In this document: one piece after another, positions 36,739 to 47,921 of the stretch
Layout: each line of letters starts with the position of its first letter
How positions within the stretch are numbered: position 1 is the first letter of the stretch
NCBI GenBank assembly: GCA_016098155.1
Contig: JAAAJB010000041.1
Coordinates: 37,307 to 101,306 of the forward strand
Source of the DNA: Actinomortierella ambigua
Lineage: Eukaryota > Mortierellomycota > Mortierellomycetes > Mortierellales > Mortierellaceae
DNA: 64,000 bases
Direction: 5' to 3'
The notes under the pieces: generated by a model
What the model was told of the DNA's origin: nothing
What the model saw: only the letters and a program-made list of their open reading frames with translations
The model's database searches: none
Made by a program: the position numbers and the translations under genes

Positions 36739-38566
36739 TTAGCGGTAGCGATAGATTTCGCAGGCGGTGCTCTCCTGGTATAAATAGTGTTGGTACTTGA
36801 TCTCTTGGACGCGGCACATCCAATCACACAGCTCAAGCTTGCTGCCGCAGGTGAGGAATGTGTGCGACTCAAGCAGGGCCTTGGCAGACTTGCGCTCGTT
36901 GGGGTCCTCAGCGAGCATCGTGATCAACAGCTCTGCTGCGTGGACAAGGATCGAAGGATAGCGCGAGGCGCCGGCAACAAAGTCTTTCAGCATGACAATG
37001 GTCTGGTTGGTGTTCTCGACCGAGAGGTATTTGGAACCAAAGTAGTGCAGGTCACAGTCGGGGATATATGGCTCGAGAAGCTGGCCAAAGACAATACCAA
37101 GCGAGTAGATGTCGGCCATAGCAGGATCACAGGCATCATATCGCTCTGGGTGCATCACCTCGGGGGCGATATAACCCACAGTGCCACAGGAGGGCAGCTG
37201 GGCTTTCTTGCAGGTGCTGGAACGGTCAATGGTCTGCGACAGACCAAAGTCGATGATGACAACATTCTTCTTGCGATGAGTGACCATCAAGTTGGAGGGG
37301 TTGATGTCAAGATGGACAATGTTCTTGTCATGGACAGCAGCCAGGCCAGTTAATACTTGCTTCATGACCTTGCGGATGGAGCAAATGTTCTGATTATAGG
37401 CCGAGACCTCAAACTTCTTGAGCATAGGCAGAACGAGGACGGTGTCGCCGCTGTCGTTGACAAAGGAGTCTTCGAGATGGATGACATTGGGCAGGTTGCC
37501 CAAACCATTCAGGAGCTGCAACTCCTTCTCGGCAAGACCAGCGACAGGGACAGTCTTAAAGGCCAGAGGCATGAAATCGCGGATGCGAATGCCAAACTCG
37601 ATGGTTGACAAGTCATGCTAAAAAAGAGGAAAATAGCGTCAAAATACGTGTTAGTTCATCGCCGCGGAGGGGGGAGGGTAGAAAGCAGGGCCTGTGCAAC
37701 AAAAGGGTGGGAGAGTAAGGGGCTTAGGACATGTGCAATAAGATATATTGCTATCCTGCTATCCTTAGCACATGCAAAACGTACACAAATAGAAAGTGCC
37801 TATCTCAATCAGGGGTGGGTGAGAGAGAAGAGGGGGGGGGAAGTGGAAGCATATCTAACCGGCTGTTTGGAAGCGTCAACGGGATGACACAGAGAGGGGG
37901 GGAGAGGAAACCAAATTGTGCGGGGGGAGGAAAGAAAGAGTGTACCACCAACAAAAAACAAAAACAAAAAAGATTCATCATGAGCCAAAATCAAATCCAC
38001 GCTGGGGCGGGTTTAAAGCTCCGATCATGTTGTGTCTCCCTACTTACCATGAGCTTCGGAAACATGTCGTTAACCAGGTAATCGGTCTGGCCCTTGGACG
38101 GGTGGTGTTCGCATGGTGCTGTGTAGACATAGTCCGTGCTGTCGCGGCGTTTGTCTACACAAGACGCGCTGCTCGACAAAGCTGCAGACTTGGGTGCTGC
38201 AATGGGCGCCGCAGACTTGACAGCGGCATCCACAAGACTCGAATGGAATGCTTCTTTGACAGGCGACATGAGGGGACTAGACATGATGGCCTCGAGCTTG
38301 CCTGCAAGCTGGATCGAGTTGGTCTTTTTGTGGATTGTCGAGGTCAGCGAGTGCTGATGGCTGGCGTGGTGCGGGCGATGGTGGAACAGATGCTGCGAGG
38401 CGTTCATGCGTTGCTGGCGAATTGATTTTTGTAGAGGACTAGTCGTACTACTACTACTACTACTCTTGGGAGAGGAGTGTACAGGCGACGACAAGCAGAT
38501 CAAGTCGTACTTGAAGGTGGGGTTATAGAGGGTTGAAGTGGAAGAGAACGACATGGTGGTGGCCAT
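36739..38566 (-). CDS. Atypical Ser/Thr protein kinase, CDC7-like
   Basis: Exons 38048-38566 and 36739-37617 join in phase to 465 residues. Residues 1 to about 170 are Ser/His-rich and probably disordered. The kinase domain starts around 175. Lys194 (LAFKTV) stands at the beta-3 lysine and a Glu at EKELQLL fits helix C, but no GxGxxG loop precedes it. The catalytic loop is IVHLDINPSN (Asp277), with Leu276 replacing the usual Arg of HRD. DFG is Asp296-Phe-Gly, and GTVGYIAPEV carries the APE motif. Spacing (ELQLLNGL.xxNVIHL.DSF, then a short alpha-C region) resembles CDC7, the DDK kinase, though CDC7's long inserts are absent. It could equally be a divergent lineage-specific kinase. Probably active or weakly active, since Lys, both Asp residues and APE are kept. 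Confidence 0.6.
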
Positions 38567-41500
38567 TGAAGCTTGGGTTTTGTAGGGCAGAGAGTAGGGA
38601 GGGGTGGGGGGTGGTTGTTGTGCTGATTAAAATGCTGACAAGGGAGATGTGATGGAGGAGGATATGCGTATAGACAGGTGTTTAGACAGGTGTTTGGAGA
38701 ACAAGAACGAGATGGTGGATGGGTTACTGGTACGCGAAAAGGGCGAAATATGCATTAGATGTCGACGAGAACAAGTGTGTAGGCTGAAAAGGAGAGAGAG
38801 GAAGAGAGAGGAAGAGAGAGGAAGAGAGAGAGAGGAAGAGAGAGAGAAACAGAGAGTATAACAGAAAGAGAAAGTGGGGTATGAAAGAGATGAATGCTTT
38901 TGGGTAATAGTCTTTTTTGTTTTCTCGTTGTGGTGGTTTCGAAGAAAGAGGGAGAGAGAGAGAGATCCGGGGTCAATTGTCCAATTGTTCTGCTTTCTGC
39001 TGGAGAGTGGCAGGGTTCGCTGATACGATGCAAAACTGTGAAAGTGGGAAAAAATGTCTGGAGTGGGGTGTGGTGGCTCCTGGTCTTCCCTTTTATAGCT
39101 CGGGTGTCTGGAGTAAGAAAAAGCCATTTTCTGTAGTCTATCCAATTCATTGGAAATGCCTATCGCTACATATTGTGCGTATTCTAAATGCGCGAATGAA
39201 TTGACACCTTCCTGATCCGACCTCGGGGATTGGTCATGGCTATTGGCAGCAATAATATCCCCTCATCATCAGCCTGCTGCCTGATGCAGACCCAGCAGGA
39301 GCAGAGCCACACTGTGTCCGTCCGTCCTCCTCCTCCTCCTCCTCCTCCTCCTCCTCCTTCACTTCCCTCCTTGCCAAGTTGTCATCCCCCCCCTTCTCCC
39401 CCCCACCGCCCTTTCATGCTCACTCATGGCCCTAAGACGTCAGTGATGGTTGGGAGGAGGTGGACTATACGCCTGCTCCCTTCTTGTTCACACCTACCAT
39501 GGTTTTTGCCAACCTCCACAGCGACATTCCCCTCCATCATTGATCCCCTCACTGCGTGAGACACGTATCTCACCATCATCCTTGGGGATGTCATTCTTAA
39601 CTGGTAGCAGTTTAGGTTCTTGAACTAGTCTAGCACAACACACCTTCCCGTCCTCACCGCCTGCTCGCCCGCCCACCCCTTGCCGAAGAGTGGTTGAATC
39701 ACTCGATCGATCAGACCACCGATAGCCCTACAAATAGGTCGCCGTGACTGCCCCTGCTCAGCCCTCGTTGAGGGGTCCTTCCTCAAAAGGGGACCCTGGC
39801 CCTTGCTGGATATCATGCGGGGCCCAGGTCGATACGCCTTTAAAGGAACTTGGCATTCTAATACGTGTGGAGATCGTACTCGCCACCAACTAAAACAAGT
39901 GTGACGCCAAGCAATATATAAAAAGACAACTGAGAGATTGGCAGGAGAGTTGGCGGACTATGAAAGACGATACAGTAACGTCAATGCTATCGAAGCCCAA
40001 TTTCGCGTCGGGCCCACGCTTTTAAATGGGGGGTGGGGAAAGGTGGAGGCTGTATTGTTCGTCGCTCTTCTCTTCGCCACTCCAAATGAAAGAAAGTAAT
40101 TATGATATCAAGATAACTTACACCTAACTGACTGAAAGAGGGGATTTGAACCCCCTCCCCCCACTCCCCACCACCGCCCCTGCGAGCTCCACCCCATTAT
40201 TTGTTGTTTTTTTTCGGTTCGACACTTGAAGATGTGGTGCTCTATGACGATGAAAACGAATGTTATCTTTTTCTACTCTCATCCCAGCCAACTCCTACAT
40301 TCTCACAGCCCAGGAACACTGAAAACTCCAATTGAATCCACCGCCACACAAACCTTGGACTGTCCAAACCGGACTAAGTGAAGGAACGAGGTACCTATTA
40401 CACGCTAATGTGCGTGGGAGGAGAGTGGATAGCCTGTTTGTGCCTTACAGAAGGCCGCGTACTCCCAGTCTATTTGCGGTGTTGCGGTAAAAAAGAGAAA
40501 TAAATACAACATCTCACTTTAGTATATGAGACGAGACCAACAAGTTGGCCATCAGGTGCTTGCAAAACTGTCATTCTATTTGGGTATGGGCAGCCCACGC
40601 ACACGCAAAGGCCAGTTTAGTTCAAACTGAGCAGTAGAGGCGTGACCTGGGGTGCCCGGGTCAGCCAATCACATCTGAGATCCCTTTGTACCAAAGTTGT
40701 TCCGATAAGGTGTGAGAACCCGGGTCTCAGTCACCGACGAGGCGTTAGCGCGTCGGTACGGTCAACACACGTAGGGGTACCATGCAGCAAGGTGCCTACA
40801 TACGTATTGTCTCCTTTTTTTCTTCCACCTGGCAACAGCAGACTCAATTTTTTTTTTTTTTTTTTTTTTGCAAAGCTTACTGCATCCTATGAAAGAAGGC
40901 GGCAAGGATGGAAGTCTAGACTATAATCAAATAGAAAAATCCCGCACACTGCAAGCAAACAAAAGAGAGTGCTCAATGGTTAGTGCGTCAGTAAATGAGA
41001 TGATAGCATCTCCAAAGGGGAGACGGAGAGAGAGAGAGAAAGCGTGAGCGTTGAGGGGATTAGAGGGACTCAATGTACCTAACCTTGGCTGCTATAAATT
41101 GGGACATATTGGCCAGACGTAGCCAGACGCACCCAAAGGTCGACGGTTCTCTACCCACGGGTGCTGAGCGTGAAAAAAATGAGAGTACAGGTTTCTGAGC
41201 GGGATGTCTGTGCGGTATTTTTCACGACAATGGAAAGGACTTTAGTTGTTGGAAAGAGCACACTCGAAGCCTTGCTCTTCCACGGAAATCAACTCCTAGC
41301 CAATGGATACAGACTGAGGCCTTTTTTTTTCTAAATTTCTTTTCTGTTGTGCCTTTTTCCTGCAAGGGTGATTCCTTCCTACGAACAAGACTAGACAGCT
41401 AGGAGAAGAGGAGCGCAAAAACAAGAAACTGGGCTAGCATCCATCTGAAATTTCAACCAGAATATTTCGAAGGTCCTCCGCCACAACATGGAGTGGCCTG

Positions 41501-42480
41501 TGCCTCCATCCACAAATTGTACATACAGTACTCGTGGTCATCTTCGTCCAAGCGCAGAGCTGAATGTGACTTACTTTTTCATCTCTCTTTTGTTCGAATA
41601 GAGTTTCCGATCGCCCTGCGTATCCATCATCACGCGTGTTTGCTCTTACCTATCGATGCTCTATTTGTTTAGACAGCGCACTAGTAGTAGTACGTGCGGT
41701 TTGTTTCTTGTTGTCCTTATCTCTTGGGTCAAGGAGAAATCTTGTCTTGTCTGCCCGTGCTGGTATGGATTGAAAGGACAGCTCTGAGTGGTCGGACGGA
41801 AGGTCTTCCGCAATTTCCTTGTGATACGTTGCAAAAGAGGCCAGACCTCGTGAAGCCCGGAGGGCGTGCGGCGCACGGTCCAACTTGATTCAAAATCGCA
41901 GGGTAGTCATGGAGATTCCCCTTGATTGCACTCAGGCTCAAATTTTTTGCGCTCGGCATCTCCGGCTGCCTGGAGAGAATGCTGGTCCCTTGAAGCCCTT
42001 TAGTCTACGTACCACCTCTGGCATGCTCTCAACTCTATCCTATGCTCTCATCAGATCATAGCGATATATGATGTGCAGTTCTCGCCACTATCATAACCCG
42101 CTTATGAAGTTGCCAATGAGAGCAGCTGATCTTTCTGGCGTGCCTCTCTTCCATTGGAACCCTCTCCTCGTGACAAGACAAAAACTATTCGCGCATCAGA
42201 AAAGAAAGAGTTTGTTTGACTTCTACAAAAGAAAAGAATATTGTACAATGGGCTGGGTTGAAAAAGAAGAAGGCGGGGGGGGGAGGAGCCCTGGCAACGC
42301 CACCTTGTATTCCCCACGACTCTTCAACCCTATTATTCCCGAATATCGTCATGCTCCTCTGTTTTCTGGTTCGGCAAAGCAATCGACAGAGTTTTGGATC
42401 GAAAGAAAAAAAACGGCGGGATAAAACCGCTTACGTCCATCACAAAATGGCAACATGTGGCCAGGATTGTACGACCACAG
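38567..42480. other. Gene-poor 3.9-kb region with simple repeats
   Basis: No secure gene. 38780-38855 is a GAGGAAGAGA-type repeat, 39325-39358 a (TCC)n tract, and about 40850-40869 a T run. A B-box-like T-arm lies at 40139-40157 and a double hairpin at 40709-40756 (see findings). On the minus strand, 41883-41650 is an open frame with normal-looking composition ending SKQIEHR, and an ATG-started frame overlaps it from 41959; a small unrecognised gene is possible. Confidence 0.45.
39325..39358. repeat. (TCC)n microsatellite
   Basis: Eleven or so uninterrupted TCC triplets in the gene-poor region. Confidence 0.9.
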
Positions 42481-45400
42481 TTACATGTCATATTGGTCTC
42501 CTTCATCTTCTGACTGACGCCCATCCAGCTCGGCAATCATATCCCGGATGGTGTGGGATGACTTTGTATCCAACTCGAGTGCCCATGTCAGGTATCGTAA
42601 GGCCTCCTCTTTCTGGCCTCGCTGAATGAAGATTCTACCTTGCAACATGTAAATGTTGGGCTCGTTGGGGGTCACCTGCCGCAACTCCTCCAAGTCCCGG
42701 AATGCCTCATCCAATCGACGCATATCGACCAGTACCTTTGCTCTCCGGTACCTAGCGCTTGCATTCGTCGGGTCCACTCGTAACGCCTCATCAAAGGAGC
42801 GAATTGCTTCCGACAGCCGATTCAGACGCTCTTGGATCTAGTAGAAAAAAAAAGTTGGGGATTGGGTCGAGTTAATAGACGGGCCCACAAAAATGGGTAA
42901 TCCATCGATTTGGTGTGTTTGACCCCATTATGGCCCAACACACTATACAAGTGTGAAAACGACCTCCCCCCCCCCTCCCTTCCCACGCAAGCTCCGTTGG
43001 TCACTGCGTCGTCTAAGGCACGAGAAGATAGCACACATACTGTTCCGACCCAATAGAGGACGACGCTGTGGTTCGGATTGAGGTTCTTGGCCTCGAGATA
43101 GTGAACAAGAGCAAGATCATCCTTGCCTGTCTTGTGATAAATCGAACCTAATCCGTACCTATCATAATTTCATTTGTTCGCCCATGCACCATTTGATGGG
43201 AAGCCAATGTTAGAGGTGGTTTTTGCATTTGTTTCCTCTGTTTGAACAAAAAAAAGGGGCGAGTGATAAGTGTCCAGTCCCATCACTCACCATGCATAGA
43301 AACTTCTGGGGTCGATGCTCAATGCAGTTCGATACTCCGCCTGTGCCTTATCAAATTCCTCGTTCTCGACATATTCATGGCCGGACAGTGTGTGTGCATA
43401 CGCAAACGTATCGTCGAGTTGAATTGCCCTCTCAAAGCACTTGAGTGCTTGGTCTCGATCGTGCCTCAAACTGTACGCATTTCCGAGTGCAACCCAAGCT
43501 TCTGGTGAGAGATGATTCAGATCTTTGAGCTCCTTAGATAGCGCGGAGAGAGCTACATCCTTCTGAAGATGCCATAAACACGTCGAATACAGTTCCATGT
43601 CGCTTTGAATGTAGGGCTCCAGTTGGCGGGCACGAGCAAAGTAAATCTCCGCCTACAACAACAATGGAATGCAGCATTAGCCATCCGTTTTATCTCAACC
43701 AGGCACTTCGCTATTGCAAGGCCTCCCCGTCTCGTTTAGTTCTCTCCACTTACCGCAACATGATCATTAGTTTGGAACTTGCACTTCGCCATCTGGCATT
43801 GAACCCATCCTGTGAGAAGATGCTCTATAGGCAGCGCTTCAAACTCCTTGATGCACTCGGCATGTTTATTGAGGGCTAACAGCCCGTATGCCTTTGCAAG
43901 TACCCGAAAGATCTTGACCATTGCCTTCATCGCCTCGCGCTGCAGCCAGCAGTCCATCTCTGCGTTCGGTGAAGGTGGCGCGGCCAGACCTGCTGCACCG
44001 CTTGACCCAACCACACTGGGGGTATCTACTGGGAGTGATGTTGGTGCCGCTTCCGCTGTTGCTGCGGCTAATGTTGAAGGTATACTGCTGTTTGCAGCCG
44101 ACGACATGGACATTTGTGATTGACCTTGGCCACTGTTGAGGGTGGTGTCCTTGACCTTCACTAACGAAAGATTGGCGGCTGACAGCGTGTTGCTCTTTTC
44201 TGTACGTTTCCTGACTCCAGCTGACGCAGGTGCTATGATGGCTGATGTTGACTACGGTTAAATAAAAAAAAAAGTCGTTTGTAGTGGTTAGATTGACATG
44301 AGCTAAAGGCAATGAAGGGAGGCATAAGCCATACTTTTGTGCAGAGATTGCTCACACCACAAGGCTGAACTTACTCTTGTCCTCTCCAGACCATTCCGCT
44401 TCTGACCTCGTTTTAAAGGTACTCTCTCTGTGGATGCCCCAAGGTTTGGAATCAAACCAAAAGACGCTTCTCGTTTCATTGATGGCATCACAGGAGTTGG
44501 AGTCTTGTCAAAGCCTGCCATTTCTGGCGATCTATAGAGTATCGAACAAAGCAGGGCCAATGGTCAGTTTTTACGAAGAAAGGTTGAGACACAGGTGATA
44601 CACCGCTTCACTACCAGTAGACATACTCGTGAATTGATGCCCTCAGCGAACCATGCGGTGGCGGGATGCTTGATGTGTTGGATGGCACAAATGTTGGCTT
44701 GCTAAGTGTATACTCTGGGGACCACTGCTTCCGACGCGAATTAGAGGCAACTGATCCCTGGTCGTCATTTTCATCCTGTTCTTTGCTGTTGCCGTTGTCC
44801 TGTGGAGTTGACCCCCCTACGCCACCGCCCAATTGCAGTGTCGCCGTTCTTGCTCGCTGCAGAACCTGCGGTAGGGCTGGTATCCTCTGCGGCTTCTCGA
44901 GGATCTCTGCTTCGAACTGATTGAAAATGTCGTCTGTGTCTGGCAGGTCACCTAAATGACATAGGCGTTCATACGCCTCCCAGAGGAAGGGATTCAACTC
45001 CAATGCTCCTTTGTAGTATCGTGCTGCGAGTTTGTGCCTTTGTTGCGCCCTATAGTACAGATAAAGAGAACCACAACTGATAAGCAAGCACGAATGAAAG
45101 TGGTAACACTGCTCATTCACCATCACCCCAAAGCTTATCAAATATACCTTGCGATATGGCCAAGGAGACACAGCACTGATGATCGATCTGGTTCGCCACT
45201 TCGAGATGATTGCCGCTCCGAAAGAAAGTCTACAGGGAGTTACCAAAATCTTAGTATTAACACCCCCTAGGCAACAAAGAATAATGGGGCGAAAATTCAG
45301 TTTGCAGACAAACACGTACCTGCTCCTGACAACCGCGGCAGAGACTCGTCCTTGAGTAAGCACTCTAGCACTCTGTTCGCCTCGACATATCGACGCAGAT

Positions 45401-45740
45401 CGAAGCTACACTTGGCAAAGAGGTAGCGGCAACGTAGCGAAGACTGGTTCTCGACAATCGAGCGTGCCATTTCAGGCTTTCCTCTACGGTAATGACATGT
45501 GGCGAGCAAGAACGTTGCATGCTCACGGTCGCTGTCGGACGTCCCTGGTACCTGCGATTGAGCCAAGAGTCGTTCGGCGAGAAAAACGGCATTCCTGTAC
45601 TGTAGTTTGTCGAGCGAGCATTGCACAAGAGCATCAAGGCGCGCGCTGACATTGTCTCTGCGGGATGGTGCACTGGCGAAGCCAAAAGGTCCTGCATCGG
45701 GCCCTGAATTGAGCCGTGGAGCGCCGGCCGACGCAGCCAT
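42481..45740 (-). CDS. CDC27: Anaphase-promoting complex subunit 3 (CDC27)
   Basis: TPR scaffold of the APC/C ubiquitin ligase, about 800 residues. Exons: 45320-45740, 45148-45229, from 45049 down to about 44623-44650, about 44512-44531 to 44375, 43754-44251, 43291-43652, 43041-43158 and 42481-42837. The N-terminal TPRs (NAVFLAERLLAQ, HATFLLATCHYRRGKPEMAR) are followed by the family motif HKLAARYYKGALELNPFLWEAYE. A Ser/Pro-rich linker (about 250-430) precedes the C-terminal TPR array: YSTCLWHLQKDVALSALSKE, SPEAWVALGNAYSLRHDRDQ, FAYAHTLSGHEYV and FYAWYGLGSIYHKTGKDD are almost diagnostic of CDC27. These grooves bind Cdc20/Cdh1 and Doc1 tails. The junction between exons 3 and 4, inside the linker, could not be placed: the acceptor near 44531 has no in-phase canonical donor that avoids a stop. 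All other joins close in frame. Confidence 0.92.
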
Positions 45741-45951
45741 GTCGTTTGATGGTTTTGCTTGTTTGTTTGTCGGGGAGTAAGTGGGCTTGTCCTTCTTCTT
45801 TGGGTTGTTGTGCTGCAAGTAGAAGTGCTAGAGTAAGCTTGCTTCAACGTGGAGTGAAGGTCAGGGTGCACAAGCCACACCATTCCATTCCGTTGCATTA
45901 CCTTGTCGAGTTGTCGTTCCTCCCCCCTCAGTCCTCATCGCCTCAATCACA
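45741..45951. promoter_or_regulatory. Bidirectional promoter CDC27 / AIM24
   Basis: 211 bases separate the two divergent start codons. A CT-rich stretch (45915-45930) leads into the AIM24 start. Such a short shared region implies linked promoter architecture; co-regulation is inference. Confidence 0.55.
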
Positions 45952-47658
45952 ATGATCCGCTTCCATGCAAGGCCTCGCGCTCAGGCCTTGGCGGCCGTTC
46001 GCTCCTACGTGAACCTGGCCTACAACAGCACTGCCCACTCTTCTGGACAAACGCCGACTCTTGAGCGCAAGTTGGGCTCGATCGAAGAGCGCATTCAGGC
46101 ACGTCGCGAGGCATTGGCATTCACTTCGTCGGCCACGGAATCGAGTGGCTCCTCCACCAGTGAGGCTGCAGCCGCCTCCTTCTCCTCGCCCCAGTCTCAG
46201 GAGCCAAAGAAACCGTTTTCACGCGGTATCATGTCTGTCCTTCCAGGTGCGCACTTTATTCATCCCACGCTTCAGCGTTGATAGGCTACAATTTTTCGGG
46301 GCAATCATGACGACATGCGGAGCTAACAGCACTGTCATTATGTCTGTGTATAGGCATTAACAGTGCTTCCAAGTGGGTCAAGCAGCCTTCTGTTGCTGAT
46401 CCTGAGTTTGAGGTTGTTAGCGCTGGTCTTGGGTCTATGCTGCACGTCCGCATGCCCGCCCGGTCCGAGCTCTTTGCCGCCCCTGGCGCAGCCGTCGGAA
46501 GCTCGGCTAATGTAAGGGGGAAAAAATCGCACTTTTCTGGGATCGTCATTTCATAGGATTGTCAATTGAGCAGCAAAGAAATGATAGCTAACGATGATCT
46601 CGATTCACCTCTAGATTCATTCGGAACTCTCGACGGCTTCAAACCCGCTGAAAGCTCTTGCCCGTCGCCTGGCAGGCGGATCACTCTACTTCCAAAAGGT
46701 AGTCAGCATTCTTCAGGCCATTGTCGTCCAACATGTACACAGAGATACCTTTGACGGCTTGCACCTGGAGACATGTCATGGCTAACGTTTTTTTTTTTTC
46801 ATTTTCCATACCACCAATGAATCCCGATAGTTTTCAACATCGGAGACGGAAGGTGATGTTCTGTTGGCACCCAAGCACATGTCAGATATTGCAGCGATTC
46901 GCATGGACGGCACATCAGAGTATTATGTCAGGAGAGACGCGTTTCTGGCTCGCTCGCCTCGCATCATCCTTCAGCTTGGCATTGCCAAGGCTGGATTCGG
47001 TGTGACCAACTTTTTCGCCCATCGTGTCACTGGTCGCGGCACACTGGCCGTGGCTAGCTATGGTGGCATCTACCGTCTGGTGCTGGACGACAAGGAAGAG
47101 TATCTTGTCAACCCTCGCCATCTGATTGCTTGGGAGGCTGGCACCTCCCCGGCAGCCACACGACTGGCCTTGGACCCGACCAAGACGGCCGAGCCGGAGA
47201 AGCGCGATTCCAAGATTCTGTCGAACCCCTATGTGGCCTCGACACTTAATGTCGCTGCACGTGTGACAGAGCGTGTCGGCAATGTCCTGTTTGGAAAGCA
47301 AGAGTTCATCCGTCTGCAAGGACCCGGCGATTTCTACCTGTGCAGTCGCATTCGCCCCAGCACGGAGGCTATTAAGCAGATCACTTCCTCAGTCTCGAAC
47401 CTGCCTGTTGTTTTCCCGGCCCCGACTGCCCCTGCGGCCCCACCCAAGATCCCCGGCCCTCCTCATGCATATGCTTCGGTGACCAAGGATGGGCAAGTCT
47501 CCTTTTCCAAGAGCACAAGTCCCTCGTCACCCACTACCACCACCTCCACACCCTCGCCCTCCACCCCTCTCTCTTCGGCTACTCCTCAGATCAAGCGCAC
47601 CGTCGTCAGCCACGATGATCCTTTGAGCACGCAAACCAAACGCGAGGCCAGCGCGTAA
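45952..47658 (+). CDS. AIM24: Mitochondrial AIM24-family protein
   Basis: Exons 45952-46246, 46354-46511, 46615-46698 and 46831-47658 join in phase to 454 residues. The first ~20 residues are Arg/Ala-rich (MIRFHARPRAQALAAVRSYV), a mitochondrial presequence. The AIM24 (TRAP-like beta) domain spans about 100-330: ADPEFEVVSAGLGSMLHVRM, SLYFQKF, GDVLLAPKHMSDIAAIRMDG, YYVRRDAFLARS, TGRGTLAVASYGGIYRL and YLVNPRHLIAWE. The C-terminus is a Ser/Pro/Thr-rich tail. Aim24 sits at the inner membrane and supports MICOS/cristae organisation in yeast. The conserved internal disulphide-free beta-roll is complete, so the gene is intact. Confidence 0.92.
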
Positions 47659-47921
47659 GACACCCCGATTTCCCCATTCTTGACCATTAAAAAAAGAAAA
47701 ACGCCCATCTCACTGCGAGTTTGCGATAGAATCAAAAACCAATACGCCTAAATGGACGTTCACGAGGCTTGCATGTCTATGAGGTTTAGCCTAGGGTAGG
47801 GTACAATGTTGCACAAATGGTGTTTCTCGCCGCTCTCTAAGTGCACGCCCTCGAGAATCAAGAGTCAACGCACGCGCACTCTCCTCTCTTTCACACTTCA
47901 CACCAGCCTAGTTACAGCAAC

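Noticed and set aside
36787..37353. 188-codon plus-strand frame
   Set aside because: Antisense of the kinase domain.
40681..40830. tRNA or 5S rRNA at the double hairpin
   Set aside because: Stem order does not fit a cloverleaf and there is no 5S consensus (no internal control region).
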